A stretch of 64,000 bases of DNA, taken from assembly GCA_030432875.1 (NCBI GenBank), contig JAUILP010000011.1, positions 1 through 64,000 of the forward strand, written 5' to 3'. Under the pieces are notes generated by a model that was not told the origin of the DNA, ran no database searches, and worked only from the letters and a program-made list of their open reading frames with translations. Origin of the DNA: Oligoflexia bacterium. GTDB lineage: Bacteria > Bdellovibrionota_B > Oligoflexia > Oligoflexales > JAGOVF01. A program made the position numbers and the translations under genes. Of this stretch, positions 1 to 8,801 are shown in pieces; positions within the stretch are counted from its first letter, which is position 1; every line of letters begins with the position of its first letter.

Positions 1-1
1 A

Positions 2-76
2 CATATGCCTATATTGGTTGATGCGTTGAGAAACAAAGATTCTGTCGTTAGGAAAGAAGAAAAGAAAGTTGCATAA
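2..76 (+). CDS. C-terminal tail of an unidentified protein (partial)
   Basis: An open frame enters from the left edge and ends at a TAA at 74-76. It gives 24 residues ending in RKEEKKVA. The mixed hydrophobic/charged start and Lys/Glu-rich end look like a real protein C-terminus, but there is too little to name a family. The frame has no visible start in the window. Confidence is low because a 75-base open frame can arise by chance. Confidence 0.35.
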   Translation, partial: HMPILVDALRNKDSVVRKEEKKVA

Positions 77-420
77 TTTGGCGGGGAGTTGTTAAATGAA
101 TTTCAACATTAAATGGGACATACCCCTCAGAAAAATCAACCCCACTTGAACACCATTTTTTTTGTTTATCAAACCATTAAGCATTTATATATTCCTTTGC
201 TTCCCTGCATTTTCTAGAATTTTCCTGGAAATAATCATAATCGATCTTTTTCCGGCAAATGACTCCTGCTTAGTTAGCATTATCTCTAGTTCTTTGCAAA
301 ACCCAATTCTGGAAAACGTCACATTCCGTTAACTGGCCTGCTGGACAACGTCCACTCATATTGTTTGTATAAAATCAAGATGGACTACCTCGGGTAAAAA
401 AGCAAGTGAAAAAAAGTTAT

Positions 421-436
421 TTGACTAGCTAGTCAA
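421..436. promoter_or_regulatory. Perfect 16-bp palindrome upstream of tkt, candidate operator
   Basis: TTGACTAGCTAGTCAA is a perfect inverted repeat without spacer. It lies 45 bases upstream of the tkt -35 box. Its left half reads TTGACT, so it could double as a weak -35. Position and symmetry suit a dimeric regulator site. No regulator is encoded next to it, so the role is inferred. Confidence 0.45.
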
Positions 437-480
437 TGAGATTATTTAAGTCAAAACTGGTCAAATTTAGGGATTATGCT

Positions 481-508
481 TTAACACAGGGCATTTCTTC
501 CCTATAAT
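481..508 (+). promoter_or_regulatory. Sigma-70 type promoter for tkt
   Basis: The -35 box is TTAACA (481-486, 5 of 6 consensus), the spacer is 16 bases and the -10 box is a perfect TATAAT (503-508). Transcription would start near 515, giving a leader of about 27 bases with AAGGA at 531-535 before the ATG at 542. Confidence 0.7.
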
Positions 509-541
509 AGAACGGATTTTTTACTTTTTTAAGGATTTCCA

Positions 542-2497
542 ATGAATGATCGCGATACGGTAAGTTTACTGAAAGGACTAATTGTCGATGGCGTAAATCA
601 AGCAAATTCTGGCCATCCTGGTGGCGCATTATCAAGTGCTGATATTGCCTATATTTTATTTTCCGAATTTTTAAATTTTGATCCCAATGATCCAAGTTGG
701 CTTGGTCGCGACCGATTTATATTAAGTGCAGGGCATGAGTCTATGCTCCTTTATAGCTTGCTTTTTGCCGCCAATTTTTTGTCTGTGGATGATTTGAAAA
801 ATTTTCGTCGTTTACATTCCAGAACACCAGGACACCCAGAAAATACACATACTCCCGGAGTCGAGTGCACCACAGGGCCTCTTGGTCAAGGGGCGGCGAT
901 GAGTGTGGGGTTTGCTTTAGCAGCAAAGCACTTTGCTGCAACGTTATCGAAGGAATTGTTTAGTTATAAGACCTATGCTCTTTTAGGCGATGGTTGCATG
1001 CAAGAAGATGTAACCCTAGGAGCCGCTTCTCTTGCTGCCCACCTAGGCCTAAACAATCTTATCTGGTTTTATGATAAAAACTCCAAACAAATTTCTGGAG
1101 ATATCAGCCGTGCGACCAGTGTTGACGAAGCCGCTATTTTTAAAGGATTGGGGTGGGATGTTCTTCATATAGATGGCCATGATCATGAGGCCGTTCGCAA
1201 AGCAATAAGCGAAGCAAAAACCAATGAAAAAAAACCCACTCTGGTTATCGCAAAAACTATTATGGCTAAAGACCTTGCTAATTTAGAAGGGTCGCACCAT
1301 ACACACGGAGCTCCTCTGAGCAAAGAGGAACTCCATGCCAGCAAAATAAAATGGGGTATCCCTGAAGGCGAATCTTTTTATTGGCCTGCTGAGGCGGCCC
1401 AACATTTTCAGCGCGAATTCAAAGTCAAAGCACAAACTGCGCAAAAATGGCGCAATCTTGCTGACGAGCTCAGCCAAAAAGATGCGTCGTTTAAGAAAAA
1501 ATTCACGCATTCCTTTATTGAGTTAGATAAGGAGGCTTTCCCTCTAGTTGATTTTTCTGCTGAAAAAGCGATGCCCACGCGTAACGCCTTCGGCAAAATT
1601 ATTGCTCAATGGGCTCAGACGGCATCTAACCTCATTGGGGGAAGTGCTGACCTTGAACCCTCTAACATGACCGAGTGGTTCGCCGAAAAAGTAGGTGATT
1701 TTACCGCCAATAACCCCCAAGGCAGAAATCTTGCTTTTGGGGTACGTGAATTTCCTATGGCTGCGATTTCCAATGGCATAGCCCTTCACGGTGGTCTCGT
1801 TCCATTTGATGCCACTTTTTTAGTATTTTCAGACTATGCTCGTCCGGCCCTCCGTTTAGGTGCGCTGCAACAGGCCCGCGTTATTCACGAATTTACCCAT
1901 GATTCTTTTTATTTGGGTGAAGATGGTCCCACTCATCAGCCCATTGAGCATCTTATGGCACTGCGCGGGATTCCTGACTTCCTGGTGATGAGGCCTGCCG
2001 ACGCACAAGAAACCGCCATATTAACCCGTCAAGCTGTTTTTGAAAAAAGACCGTCAGCTATTTGTTTGAGTCGCCAAAAGCTCCCGAGCCTTCAACTAAC
2101 GGATAAGCAAAAGCAAGATGTTTGTAACGGCGGTTACATTTTGCATGATGCACCTAATTTTGAAGCCATAATCATCGCTACGGGCAGCGAAGTCAGCCTA
2201 GCGCTAGAGGCCATCAAGAAAATGCCACAGAAAAAATTTCGCATTGTTTCTTTACCATGCTGGGAGCTTTTTGCTGAGACTGATCCTGCGTACCAAAATA
2301 ATGTGCTACCGCCAAACATCAGAAAGCGTATAGCGATTGAGGCCGGAACGGGAAGTGGCTGGCAAAAGTACGTCAATGATGGCTTAATTATCAGCATGGA
2401 AAGATTTGGCGCAAGTGCGAATGCTGATGACCTTGCTAGAGAATTTGGCTTTACTGCTGAGGCCGTTCAAAAACAGATCCTCGACTATTTGGATTAA
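542..2497 (+). CDS. tkt: Transketolase
   Basis: Transketolase moves two-carbon ketol units between sugar phosphates in the non-oxidative pentose phosphate pathway, using thiamine diphosphate in the cytoplasm. At 651 residues it has the family's usual length. Visible motifs are SGHPGG (residues 23-28), the diphosphate-binding GDGCMQ (149-154), GSHHTHGAPL for the catalytic histidines, and GGSADL at the start of the Pyr domain. The C-terminal domain includes an IIATGSE stretch. The ATG at 542 is preceded by AAGGA with 6 bases of spacing and by a good promoter. The gene stands alone, with no other pentose phosphate gene in the window. Confidence 0.96.
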   Translation: MNDRDTVSLLKGLIVDGVNQANSGHPGGALSSADIAYILFSEFLNFDPNDPSWLGRDRFILSAGHESMLLYSLLFAANFLSVDDLKNFRRLHSRTPGHPENTHTPGVECTTGPLGQGAAMSVGFALAAKHFAATLSKELFSYKTYALLGDGCMQEDVTLGAASLAAHLGLNNLIWFYDKNSKQISGDISRATSVDEAAIFKGLGWDVLHIDGHDHEAVRKAISEAKTNEKKPTLVIAKTIMAKDLANLEGSHHTHGAPLSKEELHASKIKWGIPEGESFYWPAEAAQHFQREFKVKAQTAQKWRNLADELSQKDASFKKKFTHSFIELDKEAFPLVDFSAEKAMPTRNAFGKIIAQWAQTASNLIGGSADLEPSNMTEWFAEKVGDFTANNPQGRNLAFGVREFPMAAISNGIALHGGLVPFDATFLVFSDYARPALRLGALQQARVIHEFTHDSFYLGEDGPTHQPIEHLMALRGIPDFLVMRPADAQETAILTRQAVFEKRPSAICLSRQKLPSLQLTDKQKQDVCNGGYILHDAPNFEAIIIATGSEVSLALEAIKKMPQKKFRIVSLPCWELFAETDPAYQNNVLPPNIRKRIAIEAGTGSGWQKYVNDGLIISMERFGASANADDLAREFGFTAEAVQKQILDYLD

Positions 2498-2510
2498 TAA
2501 TTTAGAGATT

Positions 2511-2576
2511 TTTACCTAAATGCCTAGCAAATATCCGGCGAAGAATTTTAGATTTCATGGCATTTAGCAGGGTAAA
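2511..2576 (+). repeat. Long-loop inverted repeat between tkt and the fadN-like gene
   Basis: The arm TTTACCTAAATGCC (2511-2524) pairs with GGCATTTA-GCA-GGGTAAA (2559-2576), leaving a 3-base bulge and a loop of about 34 bases. There is no T-run directly after it, so a simple terminator is unlikely. It could be a processing or regulatory structure in the tkt 3' region. Confidence 0.3.
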
Positions 2577-2624
2577 TTATTGTTTTTTAAATAATAGCAC
2601 AACGTGCAGAAAAGTGATGGAAAA

Positions 2625-5057
2625 ATGTCTTTAAAAATAAGGCGCGCAGCGGTTCTTGGTTCGGGGGTTATGGGATCTCAAATCGCCGCGCTTCTGGCCA
2701 CCTTAGGTGTCCGCGTGCATTTACTTGATCTTGTCACCGAAGATCCCACGACTGAAACCGCATCACATAAAAAATCAGCAAGCCTCAGAAGTCAAATAGC
2801 AATAAAAGCGCGTGATATTTTGCTAAGCACCAGTCCAAGCCCACTTTTTAGTGAGAAAGATCTAGATTTAATTATTCCGGGAAACTTCGAAGATGATATG
2901 GCTGTCATTTCTGAGGTCGACTGGGTTATAGAAGCCGTTACCGAAAAAATAGATATTAAACACAGTATTCATCGACGCATTCAGGAATATATAAAGCCGA
3001 CAGTACCTGTGACCACAAATACCTCAGGTATCAGCCTAGCGGAAATATGCCGTGATTTTCCAAATGAATACCAACAGATGTTTTTTGGTACTCATTTTTT
3101 CAATCCCCCGAGAGCCATGCATCTCCTAGAATTTATTCCAACCACCATGGTAGATATGCGTGTCTTTAATGACCTCAAAGATTGGTGCGAGGATAGGCTC
3201 GGCAAAGGCGTGATTATTGCGCGTGACACTGTAAATTTTATCGCCAATCGCATCGGAGTCTTCAATATCCAAGCGGCTATTCATCATATGACGACGCAAA
3301 ATCTTTCTATTGAAGAAGTTGATCTACTGACCGGAAGACTCGTTGGACGCCCCGGAAGCGCAACTTTTAAAACACTTGATATTGTTGGAATTGATACTTT
3401 TGCTTTAGTAGCACAAAATGTTTACAGCAGGGCTCCGAGCGACCCTTACCGCAACGTTTTCTTAATGCCTTCCTGGGTACAAAATCTCATTAATTCGGGT
3501 AGGCACGGCCATAAAACAGACCATAAAGGTTTTTATAGCAAGCAAATAGACCAACCTGGCGATAAACCACAAACACTAGTTTATTGCAGCGAGCGGGATA
3601 ATTATGCTCCCCCTAGTACTCGGGAAATTCCATGGTTAGCTGAAGCTCAAAAAATTACTACTGTTGGCGAACGGTTAAAATTTATTTTCGGGCAAAATGA
3701 TAAGTTTGCGCAATTTGTTTGGCTTATACTGCGCGATACCTTTAGTTACGCTGCACTTCTTGCAGAAGAAATCGCCGATGGTGATATACTAAGCATTGAT
3801 CAAGGGATGCGTTGGGGATTTAACTGGAAACTGGGTCCTTTTGCTTTGTGGCAAGCGATTGGTTTTGACTATATTTATGAGCGCATGCTGTTTGAAAAAA
3901 CACCTCGCCCACATTGGCTAAAAGCGCAAATTAAATTTTATGAGCCCCATCCTGACGAATCCCTAGAGCCTGATTTACATATAGAGGAGCTTAAAAGCTT
4001 TGATTGCCGCAGTGAAAAACTTTCCGCACCTAAACAGAAAAAGACCTGGGTTTCACTGCCGAAGAACCAAAATAGTCGGGATGCCCGCGTGCTTATATCG
4101 AATGAATCAGCAAGCCTCCTAGATATCGGAGATGAAATAGCTTGTGTTGTTTTTCATTCTAAAATGAACACCCTAAAATCAGACTCGCTTGAAATCATAC
4201 AAAAATCTGTCGCCATGGTAGGCAAGCATTTTCAGGGCTTGGTGGTTGCTAATTATGGCCCCTGCTTCTCCTCCGGTGCAGATTTACAGGTGATTTCTCA
4301 GCTAATTGCTAAAAATAAACTCAGTACCCTTGAAAAAATGATAAGGGAATTTCAAGGCACTTTTTCCCTCCTTAAATATGCCCCTTTTCCTATCGTCGCC
4401 TGCCCTCATGGGCTAACTTTAGGCGGAGGATGTGAACTTATTTTACATACTCAGTTTCACGTAGCTTATGGTGAGCTCAGTGCCGGTCTCGTAGAACCAG
4501 GAGTGGGCCTCATTCCAGCGGGTGGTGGAACAAAAGAGTTAGCGCTCAAAGCTTATGCCCTAAGCAACCAAGGCTTGCACTCAGATCCTTTGCCTTTTTT
4601 AAAAAAAGCTCTAGTCCTCATGCTGGGTGCAACCCCAAGCACCAGTGCTAAATATGCTGAAGCCTCTGGACTGCTTCCAAGAGCAACGCCTATTAGTTTA
4701 TCAAAAAAACATCTCATCACGACCGCGAAAAAAATAATTCATCATGCCGTCCAAATGAATTATATGGCCCCCCAAATCGCCCCAGCCGTAAGGGCGCTGG
4801 GACGAGATGGACAAAATCATTTGCGCTCATTTTTGCAAGAAAATAAGCAACTCCTCAAGCTTTCGCCCTATGACCTTTTTATTGGTGAACAGTTAGCTTA
4901 TGTCCTTTGCGGAGGCGATGTAAAAGAAAATACCTTCCTTTATGAACATGATTTTTTAGCTTTAGAGCGACGTGCTTTTTTAAATCTCTGCGAAAGGCCA
5001 GAAACTCAGGAACGGATAAAATATATGCTACAGGTTGGAAAACCATTAAAAAACTAG
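2625..5057 (+). CDS. FadN-like 3-hydroxyacyl-CoA dehydrogenase / enoyl-CoA hydratase fusion
   Basis: This is a bifunctional beta-oxidation enzyme of about 810 residues. The N-terminal half is a 3-hydroxyacyl-CoA dehydrogenase with a Rossmann loop (GSGVMGSQIA near residue 12) and HFFNPPRAMHLLE. The C-terminal part is a crotonase domain with SSGAD and HGLTLGGGCEL, then the EPGVGLIPAGGGTKE segment. Dehydrogenase first, hydratase last is the order of Bacillus FadN and the reverse of Escherichia coli FadB. No thiolase or acyl-CoA dehydrogenase neighbour is present. I chose the ATG at 2625. An in-frame GTG at 2604 would add 7 residues but has no ribosome binding site. Confidence 0.88.
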   Translation: MSLKIRRAAVLGSGVMGSQIAALLATLGVRVHLLDLVTEDPTTETASHKKSASLRSQIAIKARDILLSTSPSPLFSEKDLDLIIPGNFEDDMAVISEVDWVIEAVTEKIDIKHSIHRRIQEYIKPTVPVTTNTSGISLAEICRDFPNEYQQMFFGTHFFNPPRAMHLLEFIPTTMVDMRVFNDLKDWCEDRLGKGVIIARDTVNFIANRIGVFNIQAAIHHMTTQNLSIEEVDLLTGRLVGRPGSATFKTLDIVGIDTFALVAQNVYSRAPSDPYRNVFLMPSWVQNLINSGRHGHKTDHKGFYSKQIDQPGDKPQTLVYCSERDNYAPPSTREIPWLAEAQKITTVGERLKFIFGQNDKFAQFVWLILRDTFSYAALLAEEIADGDILSIDQGMRWGFNWKLGPFALWQAIGFDYIYERMLFEKTPRPHWLKAQIKFYEPHPDESLEPDLHIEELKSFDCRSEKLSAPKQKKTWVSLPKNQNSRDARVLISNESASLLDIGDEIACVVFHSKMNTLKSDSLEIIQKSVAMVGKHFQGLVVANYGPCFSSGADLQVISQLIAKNKLSTLEKMIREFQGTFSLLKYAPFPIVACPHGLTLGGGCELILHTQFHVAYGELSAGLVEPGVGLIPAGGGTKELALKAYALSNQGLHSDPLPFLKKALVLMLGATPSTSAKYAEASGLLPRATPISLSKKHLITTAKKIIHHAVQMNYMAPQIAPAVRALGRDGQNHLRSFLQENKQLLKLSPYDLFIGEQLAYVLCGGDVKENTFLYEHDFLALERRAFLNLCERPETQERIKYMLQVGKPLKN

Positions 5058-5093
5058 GCAAAGATTTCATTTCTGAGACAGTGAGACGGAGTA

Positions 5094-5888
5094 TTACAGC
5101 TGACTTTTCTCATACTCTATATCTTTTTTACTTTTTTCGGTTTCGATTGGTTTACCATAGGGCAAGGACATCCACCTCTGACTGTCAATTTCTAAAATTT
5201 GGCTCTTTTGGTTCTTTCCGAGTAGCTGCCCCTCAAGGAAAAGCCGTTTTTTACAATTTGAAATCAAATAAAGCTCATGATAGTAAGCAACTACCTTGCC
5301 CTCAAGACCTCGGCAGGCCTTATCGTAGGGGATAATGTCAAAACTGTCTTGAGCAAGCTCATTTTTAAAATAGGCATCTGTATCAGAAGGCATAGGGGGG
5401 CCCGGGACTATGGGCGTAAATTCCGTCCAATTGAGCTGGACTATTTTTTTTTGTGCTACACTTTTTTTCTTTGAGTGACTCTTATAACTCTCCCAGTCTT
5501 TAAAAAGTCTTTTTTTGCATTTTTCAACAACATAAACCTCATTCAAGGTATAGGTAATGTATTTTCCCTCTAGTTCGTGGCACGTTTTTCCTTCTAATTT
5601 TACAGTTAAAACCACTTCATCAGGTAATTTTTTTATAACCTGAGCATCAACATCGATTATTTTCCCGCCCTTAGCTTGAAAACTAAACAAGCTCGCATGA
5701 TCTTCAATATGGACTCTCACACATTTAACCACCTTAAAAATTTCGTCGTAATATGAGATATAATGACCTTCATATTTTTTGCATGTAGCAGCATCCACTT
5801 CACCTGATGCCGCAATGACACGCGTTGGAGCTAACGCAAAAAAAATACTAAAAAAAATAGTGCTATTAAAAAACATGTAAAAAGACAT
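5094..5888 (-). CDS. Secreted protein with three Cys-pair repeats, unknown function
   Basis: The protein has 264 residues with a hydrophobic signal peptide (about 1-27, ending near VIAAS). It contains three copies of a roughly 22-residue unit: C36-C56, C103-C124 and C192-C212. The shared pattern is C-x2-[YL]-E-G-[HK]-x-[IV]-x-Y, then a Glu and hydrophobics, then C; the last two copies continue KKRLF. The paired cysteines suggest one disulfide per unit in the periplasm or outside the cell. The spacers are Lys-rich. The ATG has AAGGA 7 bases upstream. I do not recognise the family. It converges on the fadN-like gene. Confidence 0.75.
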   Translation of the reverse strand: MSFYMFFNSTIFFSIFFALAPTRVIAASGEVDAATCKKYEGHYISYYDEIFKVVKCVRVHIEDHASLFSFQAKGGKIIDVDAQVIKKLPDEVVLTVKLEGKTCHELEGKYITYTLNEVYVVEKCKKRLFKDWESYKSHSKKKSVAQKKIVQLNWTEFTPIVPGPPMPSDTDAYFKNELAQDSFDIIPYDKACRGLEGKVVAYYHELYLISNCKKRLFLEGQLLGKNQKSQILEIDSQRWMSLPYGKPIETEKSKKDIEYEKSQL

Positions 5889-6012
5889 TTGGGATCCTTG
5901 TCCTAAAAAAACACTTAACAGTGATCATCCTACCATACATTCGCTAATTTTTTTATTATCGTAATAAATAACTGAATATTTAATTTTATCTTTTTGGGTT
6001 GGGAAACGGCAA

Positions 6013-6639
6013 TTAAAATAATGTTATGCCCATACTCCCAAGAACCGAAAACACCTCAAAAACTGGTAATCCCACGACATTGGTATAAGATCCTTCTATT
6101 TTTCGGACAATTGTCGCCCCAATTCCCTGAATGGCATAGGACCCAGCTTTATCCATAGGCTCTTTAGTATTAACATAAGCGATAATTTCACTTTTTGTCA
6201 TTTTTCGAAGCCAGACACTGCTTTCTACTGCCTTTGTGACGATCTTAGTTTTTTTTGACCGAGGATCTGAGACAATAACAGTGAACCCTGTAAAAACATT
6301 GTGTTTTTTTCCAGAAATTGCGCTCAACATGGTGACGGCATGCTGACGGGAGGAAGGTTTTTCTAAAATTTGCTTTTTATAAACGACAACGGTATCAGCA
6401 GCGAGAACAATAGTGGGAGATTTGTTACCAGGAGATTCTCCAATTTTGAGCATTTTAGAGCTGATAACACGCTCAGCTTTTTCGCGCGCATTTCTTTTAA
6501 CATACTCTACCGGGGATTCATGCTTTCGTGGACTTTCATGAATATCAGGAATCTTGATGATAAACTTAAGCCCCATATTCATAAGCATCTCTCTACGCCG
6601 AGGCGAAGCGCTCGCAAGGATAAATGTATATTCTTTCAT
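6013..6639 (-). CDS. maf: Maf family nucleoside triphosphate pyrophosphatase
   Basis: Maf proteins hydrolyse non-canonical or house-cleaning nucleoside triphosphates to monophosphates. The 208-residue length fits. The N-terminal LASASPRRREML is the signature phosphate-binding loop. LAADTVV carries the metal-binding Asp, and DKAGSYAIQGIGA followed by SYTNVVGLPV is the conserved C-terminal block. The ATG overlaps the stop of the tsaC-type gene (ATGA), implying translational coupling. It is the last gene of purD - tsaC - maf. Confidence 0.93.
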   Translation of the reverse strand: MKEYTFILASASPRRREMLMNMGLKFIIKIPDIHESPRKHESPVEYVKRNAREKAERVISSKMLKIGESPGNKSPTIVLAADTVVVYKKQILEKPSSRQHAVTMLSAISGKKHNVFTGFTVIVSDPRSKKTKIVTKAVESSVWLRKMTKSEIIAYVNTKEPMDKAGSYAIQGIGATIVRKIEGSYTNVVGLPVFEVFSVLGSMGITLF

Positions 6640-7271
6640 AATGCCTCCAGGTCAAAAGCCCCTTGACGGATAAGCTTGAATGTTCCATTTTCATTTAAGG
6701 AAATAATTGTGGAAGGCTGGGCGGGCGTTGAATTTAAATTAACTAAGCCTTCGCCTCCAGGAATAAAATACTCATTATCTTTCAGATTCGCTTGCAAAAA
6801 GGAACAGGCTTCTTGCCAATTATATATGGGGCTTTCCCCACTAACGTTTACACTCGTTGATGGAAGAGGCACATCTAGCGCACACAGAAGATCATTAAAC
6901 CACTGCTGCGCCGCCGCTAAACGAACAACCCTTAAAGCGATCGTAGAATTTTCATTTTGCTCTGAGCACAATATACTTGGAGCATCAGGTGATGCACGCC
7001 AAATCACGGTTAGGGGCCCCGGCCAATGAGCCATTAGCTTCTGTTTAAATAAAGAGGGAAGAGGCAACCAAAATTTTTCAGCACTTGGTAATGAATGACA
7101 TAAACCCAAAAATTTCTTTTCTGAAGTTCTCCCCTTTAACTTAGTAATTGTTTTTTGCGCTGGTTGTGAATTTGGGTGAAAGCTTAGTCCGGGTATGCCA
7201 TCAGTCGGACAAAGGATAATTTTGCCCTCTTTCAAAGCCTGTAAACAACGTGTAGTAATATCTTCTTGCAT
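6636..7271 (-). CDS. YrdC/Sua5-type L-threonylcarbamoyladenylate synthase
   Basis: This family makes threonylcarbamoyl-AMP from threonine, bicarbonate and ATP for the t6A37 modification of tRNA. The 211-residue product begins with the typical CPTDGIPGLSF. It also has KGRTSEKKFLGL, WPGPLTVIW and a late PSTSVNVSGE segment. It lacks the extra C-terminal Sua5 domain, so it is TsaC-sized. A longer frame back to 7478 exists but would lie inside purD in another frame. The ATG at 7271 sits 10 bases after the purD stop and matches the domain start. Family members not acting in t6A synthesis exist, so the exact role is inferred. Confidence 0.88.
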   Translation of the reverse strand: MQEDITTRCLQALKEGKIILCPTDGIPGLSFHPNSQPAQKTITKLKGRTSEKKFLGLCHSLPSAEKFWLPLPSLFKQKLMAHWPGPLTVIWRASPDAPSILCSEQNENSTIALRVVRLAAAQQWFNDLLCALDVPLPSTSVNVSGESPIYNWQEACSFLQANLKDNEYFIPGGEGLVNLNSTPAQPSTIISLNENGTFKLIRQGAFDLEAL

Positions 7272-7281
7272 AGAATTTTTC

Positions 7282-8598
7282 TTACCGAATATTTTTTGCA
7301 ATATCACGACGGAATACAGCGCCGGGCCAGACATATTTTTCAACAACGGAGTAAGCCTTTGCACGCGCCTCTTCAAAGCTGCTACCAGAAAAAACAACAG
7401 TACAAACTCTGCCCTTTGCGGCAACAAGCTGATCGCCATTTCGCTCGACACCACCAAAAAACACCTTGCCAGCTCCAAAATCCTGATTTAATGCGGGATT
7501 AACTGCACTTTTTTGCTTGGGAGTATTATATGGATAACCCTCTGCTGCCATTACAACTCCCACGGTCACTTTATTTGGAGCCTGTGTCGTTTTTTGGATA
7601 GCCTCATCACCAGCGCCATTGTCTTCCTTCGGCTTTAAAGAATTAAGAATAAGGGAGCCCCAGTCCCTATCATCATGAAAACAAAGGACCTGGGCTTCGG
7701 GGTCACCAAATCTCACGTTAAATTCAATCACTTTTGGACCCTCTAGCGTCCACATCAAGCCAACATAAAGGGTGCCGACATAGTCAATTTTATGCTTAGC
7801 CAAGGTCTTGAGTAACGGGGTCATGATTTGCTGTTCAACAATATTCGTAGCATGAGCTGGTAACCAAGGTACCGGAGTATATGCACCCATACCGCCAGTA
7901 TTAGGCCCTTCATCGCCATCATTTAAACGTTTAAAATCGACGGCAAACCCTAATGGCATACTTTTTTGCCCGGAAACCAAAGCAAAATAGGAACATTCGC
8001 GCCCTATCAAACACTCCTCCAAAATAATGGTTTTAGAGGCCTCAAGCATACTTGGACTTGCAAAATGTTCATGAGCAGCATCTATGTCTGCGATACTTTT
8101 ACAGACAAAAACCCCTTTACCCTGAGCTAAGCCGCTTGCTTTTAAAACCACGGCACCATATTTTTGTACATATTGGTACGCCTGCTCTCGTGGATTATCC
8201 TCGAAACTGATCTCTTGATAATTTGCAGTTGGTATCCCCGCTTCTTTCATAATATTTTTGGCAAAAGCCTTTGATCCCTCAAGTTGAGCCGCTTTTTGCG
8301 ACGGACCCCAAAATAAAATATTCTGGTCACGAAAACATTCTTCAGCGCCTTCCACTAGTGGGGCTTCCGGACCACAAATAACCATGTCAACGCCTAACTC
8401 TTTAGCTTTGACGGCACAATGGGACCATATATTTTCACCGTTTAGGTTTTCTAGGGATAATGAAAAAACTTCTGATCCTTCTGCGCCAAAAACCGGAGAC
8501 TTGGGATACATAAATAACTTTGTTACGATTTTTGATCTTTTTATCTTCCATATCAAGGCGTGTTCACGAGCGCCATTACCTAAAACCAGGATATTCAT
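7282..8598 (-). CDS. purD: Phosphoribosylamine-glycine ligase
   Basis: PurD joins glycine to 5-phosphoribosylamine with ATP, the second step of purine synthesis. The 438-residue length is normal. The N-terminal MNILVLGNGAREHAL is diagnostic. The ATP-grasp part shows VVLKASGLAQGKGVFV, GPNTGGMGAY and the metal site EFNVRFGDPEAQV. GAGKVFFGGVE and the rest of the C-terminal domain follow. The start has GAGGA upstream with good spacing. It leads an operon with tsaC-type and maf genes and is divergent from the receiver/TPR gene across a 203-base gap. Confidence 0.97.
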   Translation of the reverse strand: MNILVLGNGAREHALIWKIKRSKIVTKLFMYPKSPVFGAEGSEVFSLSLENLNGENIWSHCAVKAKELGVDMVICGPEAPLVEGAEECFRDQNILFWGPSQKAAQLEGSKAFAKNIMKEAGIPTANYQEISFEDNPREQAYQYVQKYGAVVLKASGLAQGKGVFVCKSIADIDAAHEHFASPSMLEASKTIILEECLIGRECSYFALVSGQKSMPLGFAVDFKRLNDGDEGPNTGGMGAYTPVPWLPAHATNIVEQQIMTPLLKTLAKHKIDYVGTLYVGLMWTLEGPKVIEFNVRFGDPEAQVLCFHDDRDWGSLILNSLKPKEDNGAGDEAIQKTTQAPNKVTVGVVMAAEGYPYNTPKQKSAVNPALNQDFGAGKVFFGGVERNGDQLVAAKGRVCTVVFSGSSFEEARAKAYSVVEKYVWPGAVFRRDIAKNIR

Positions 8599-8742
8599 AA
8601 ATATTCCTCTATCTCACTGTTATTAAAAAACTAAACCAATAACTTGGGGTATAAAAAGCTGGTATTACCAAGGTAGCGCTCATGGTAAAATAATAAAGGT
8701 TTGATTGCTAGGAAAAAATAGCAATTTGCTCGGATCATTTTA

Positions 8743-8758
8743 TCATTAACGATAATGA
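8743..8758. promoter_or_regulatory. Inverted repeat in the purD / receiver-TPR divergent region, candidate operator
   Basis: TCATTA-ACGA-TAATGA is a perfect 6+6 inverted repeat with a 4-base centre, 44 bases before the receiver-TPR start. A second stem nearby (8704-8725) has 7-base arms ATTGCTA/TAGCAAT around an A-rich 8-base loop. The region between divergent genes suits an operator. It resembles a Fur box only loosely. Confidence 0.4.
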
Positions 8759-8801
8759 ATTTAATGCTTTCAATCAAATATATTTTAGTTAGGAGTTAGG
8801 C

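Larger units (their letters stand above)
77..541. other. Intergenic region upstream of tkt
   Basis: This 465-base AT-rich stretch contains no convincing gene. Its right end carries the tkt promoter (481-508) and a perfect 16-base palindrome (421-436), listed separately. The rest shows only A/T runs and no clear terminator for the gene entering from the left. Confidence 0.6.

Noticed and set aside
7272-7478. N-terminal extension of the tsaC-type gene
   Set aside because: It lies inside purD in another frame and lacks family similarity; the domain starts at 7271.
8735-8762. Fur box in the purD / receiver-TPR gap
   Set aside because: Only a loose match to the Fur consensus; the symmetry is better described as TCATTA-ACGA-TAATGA.
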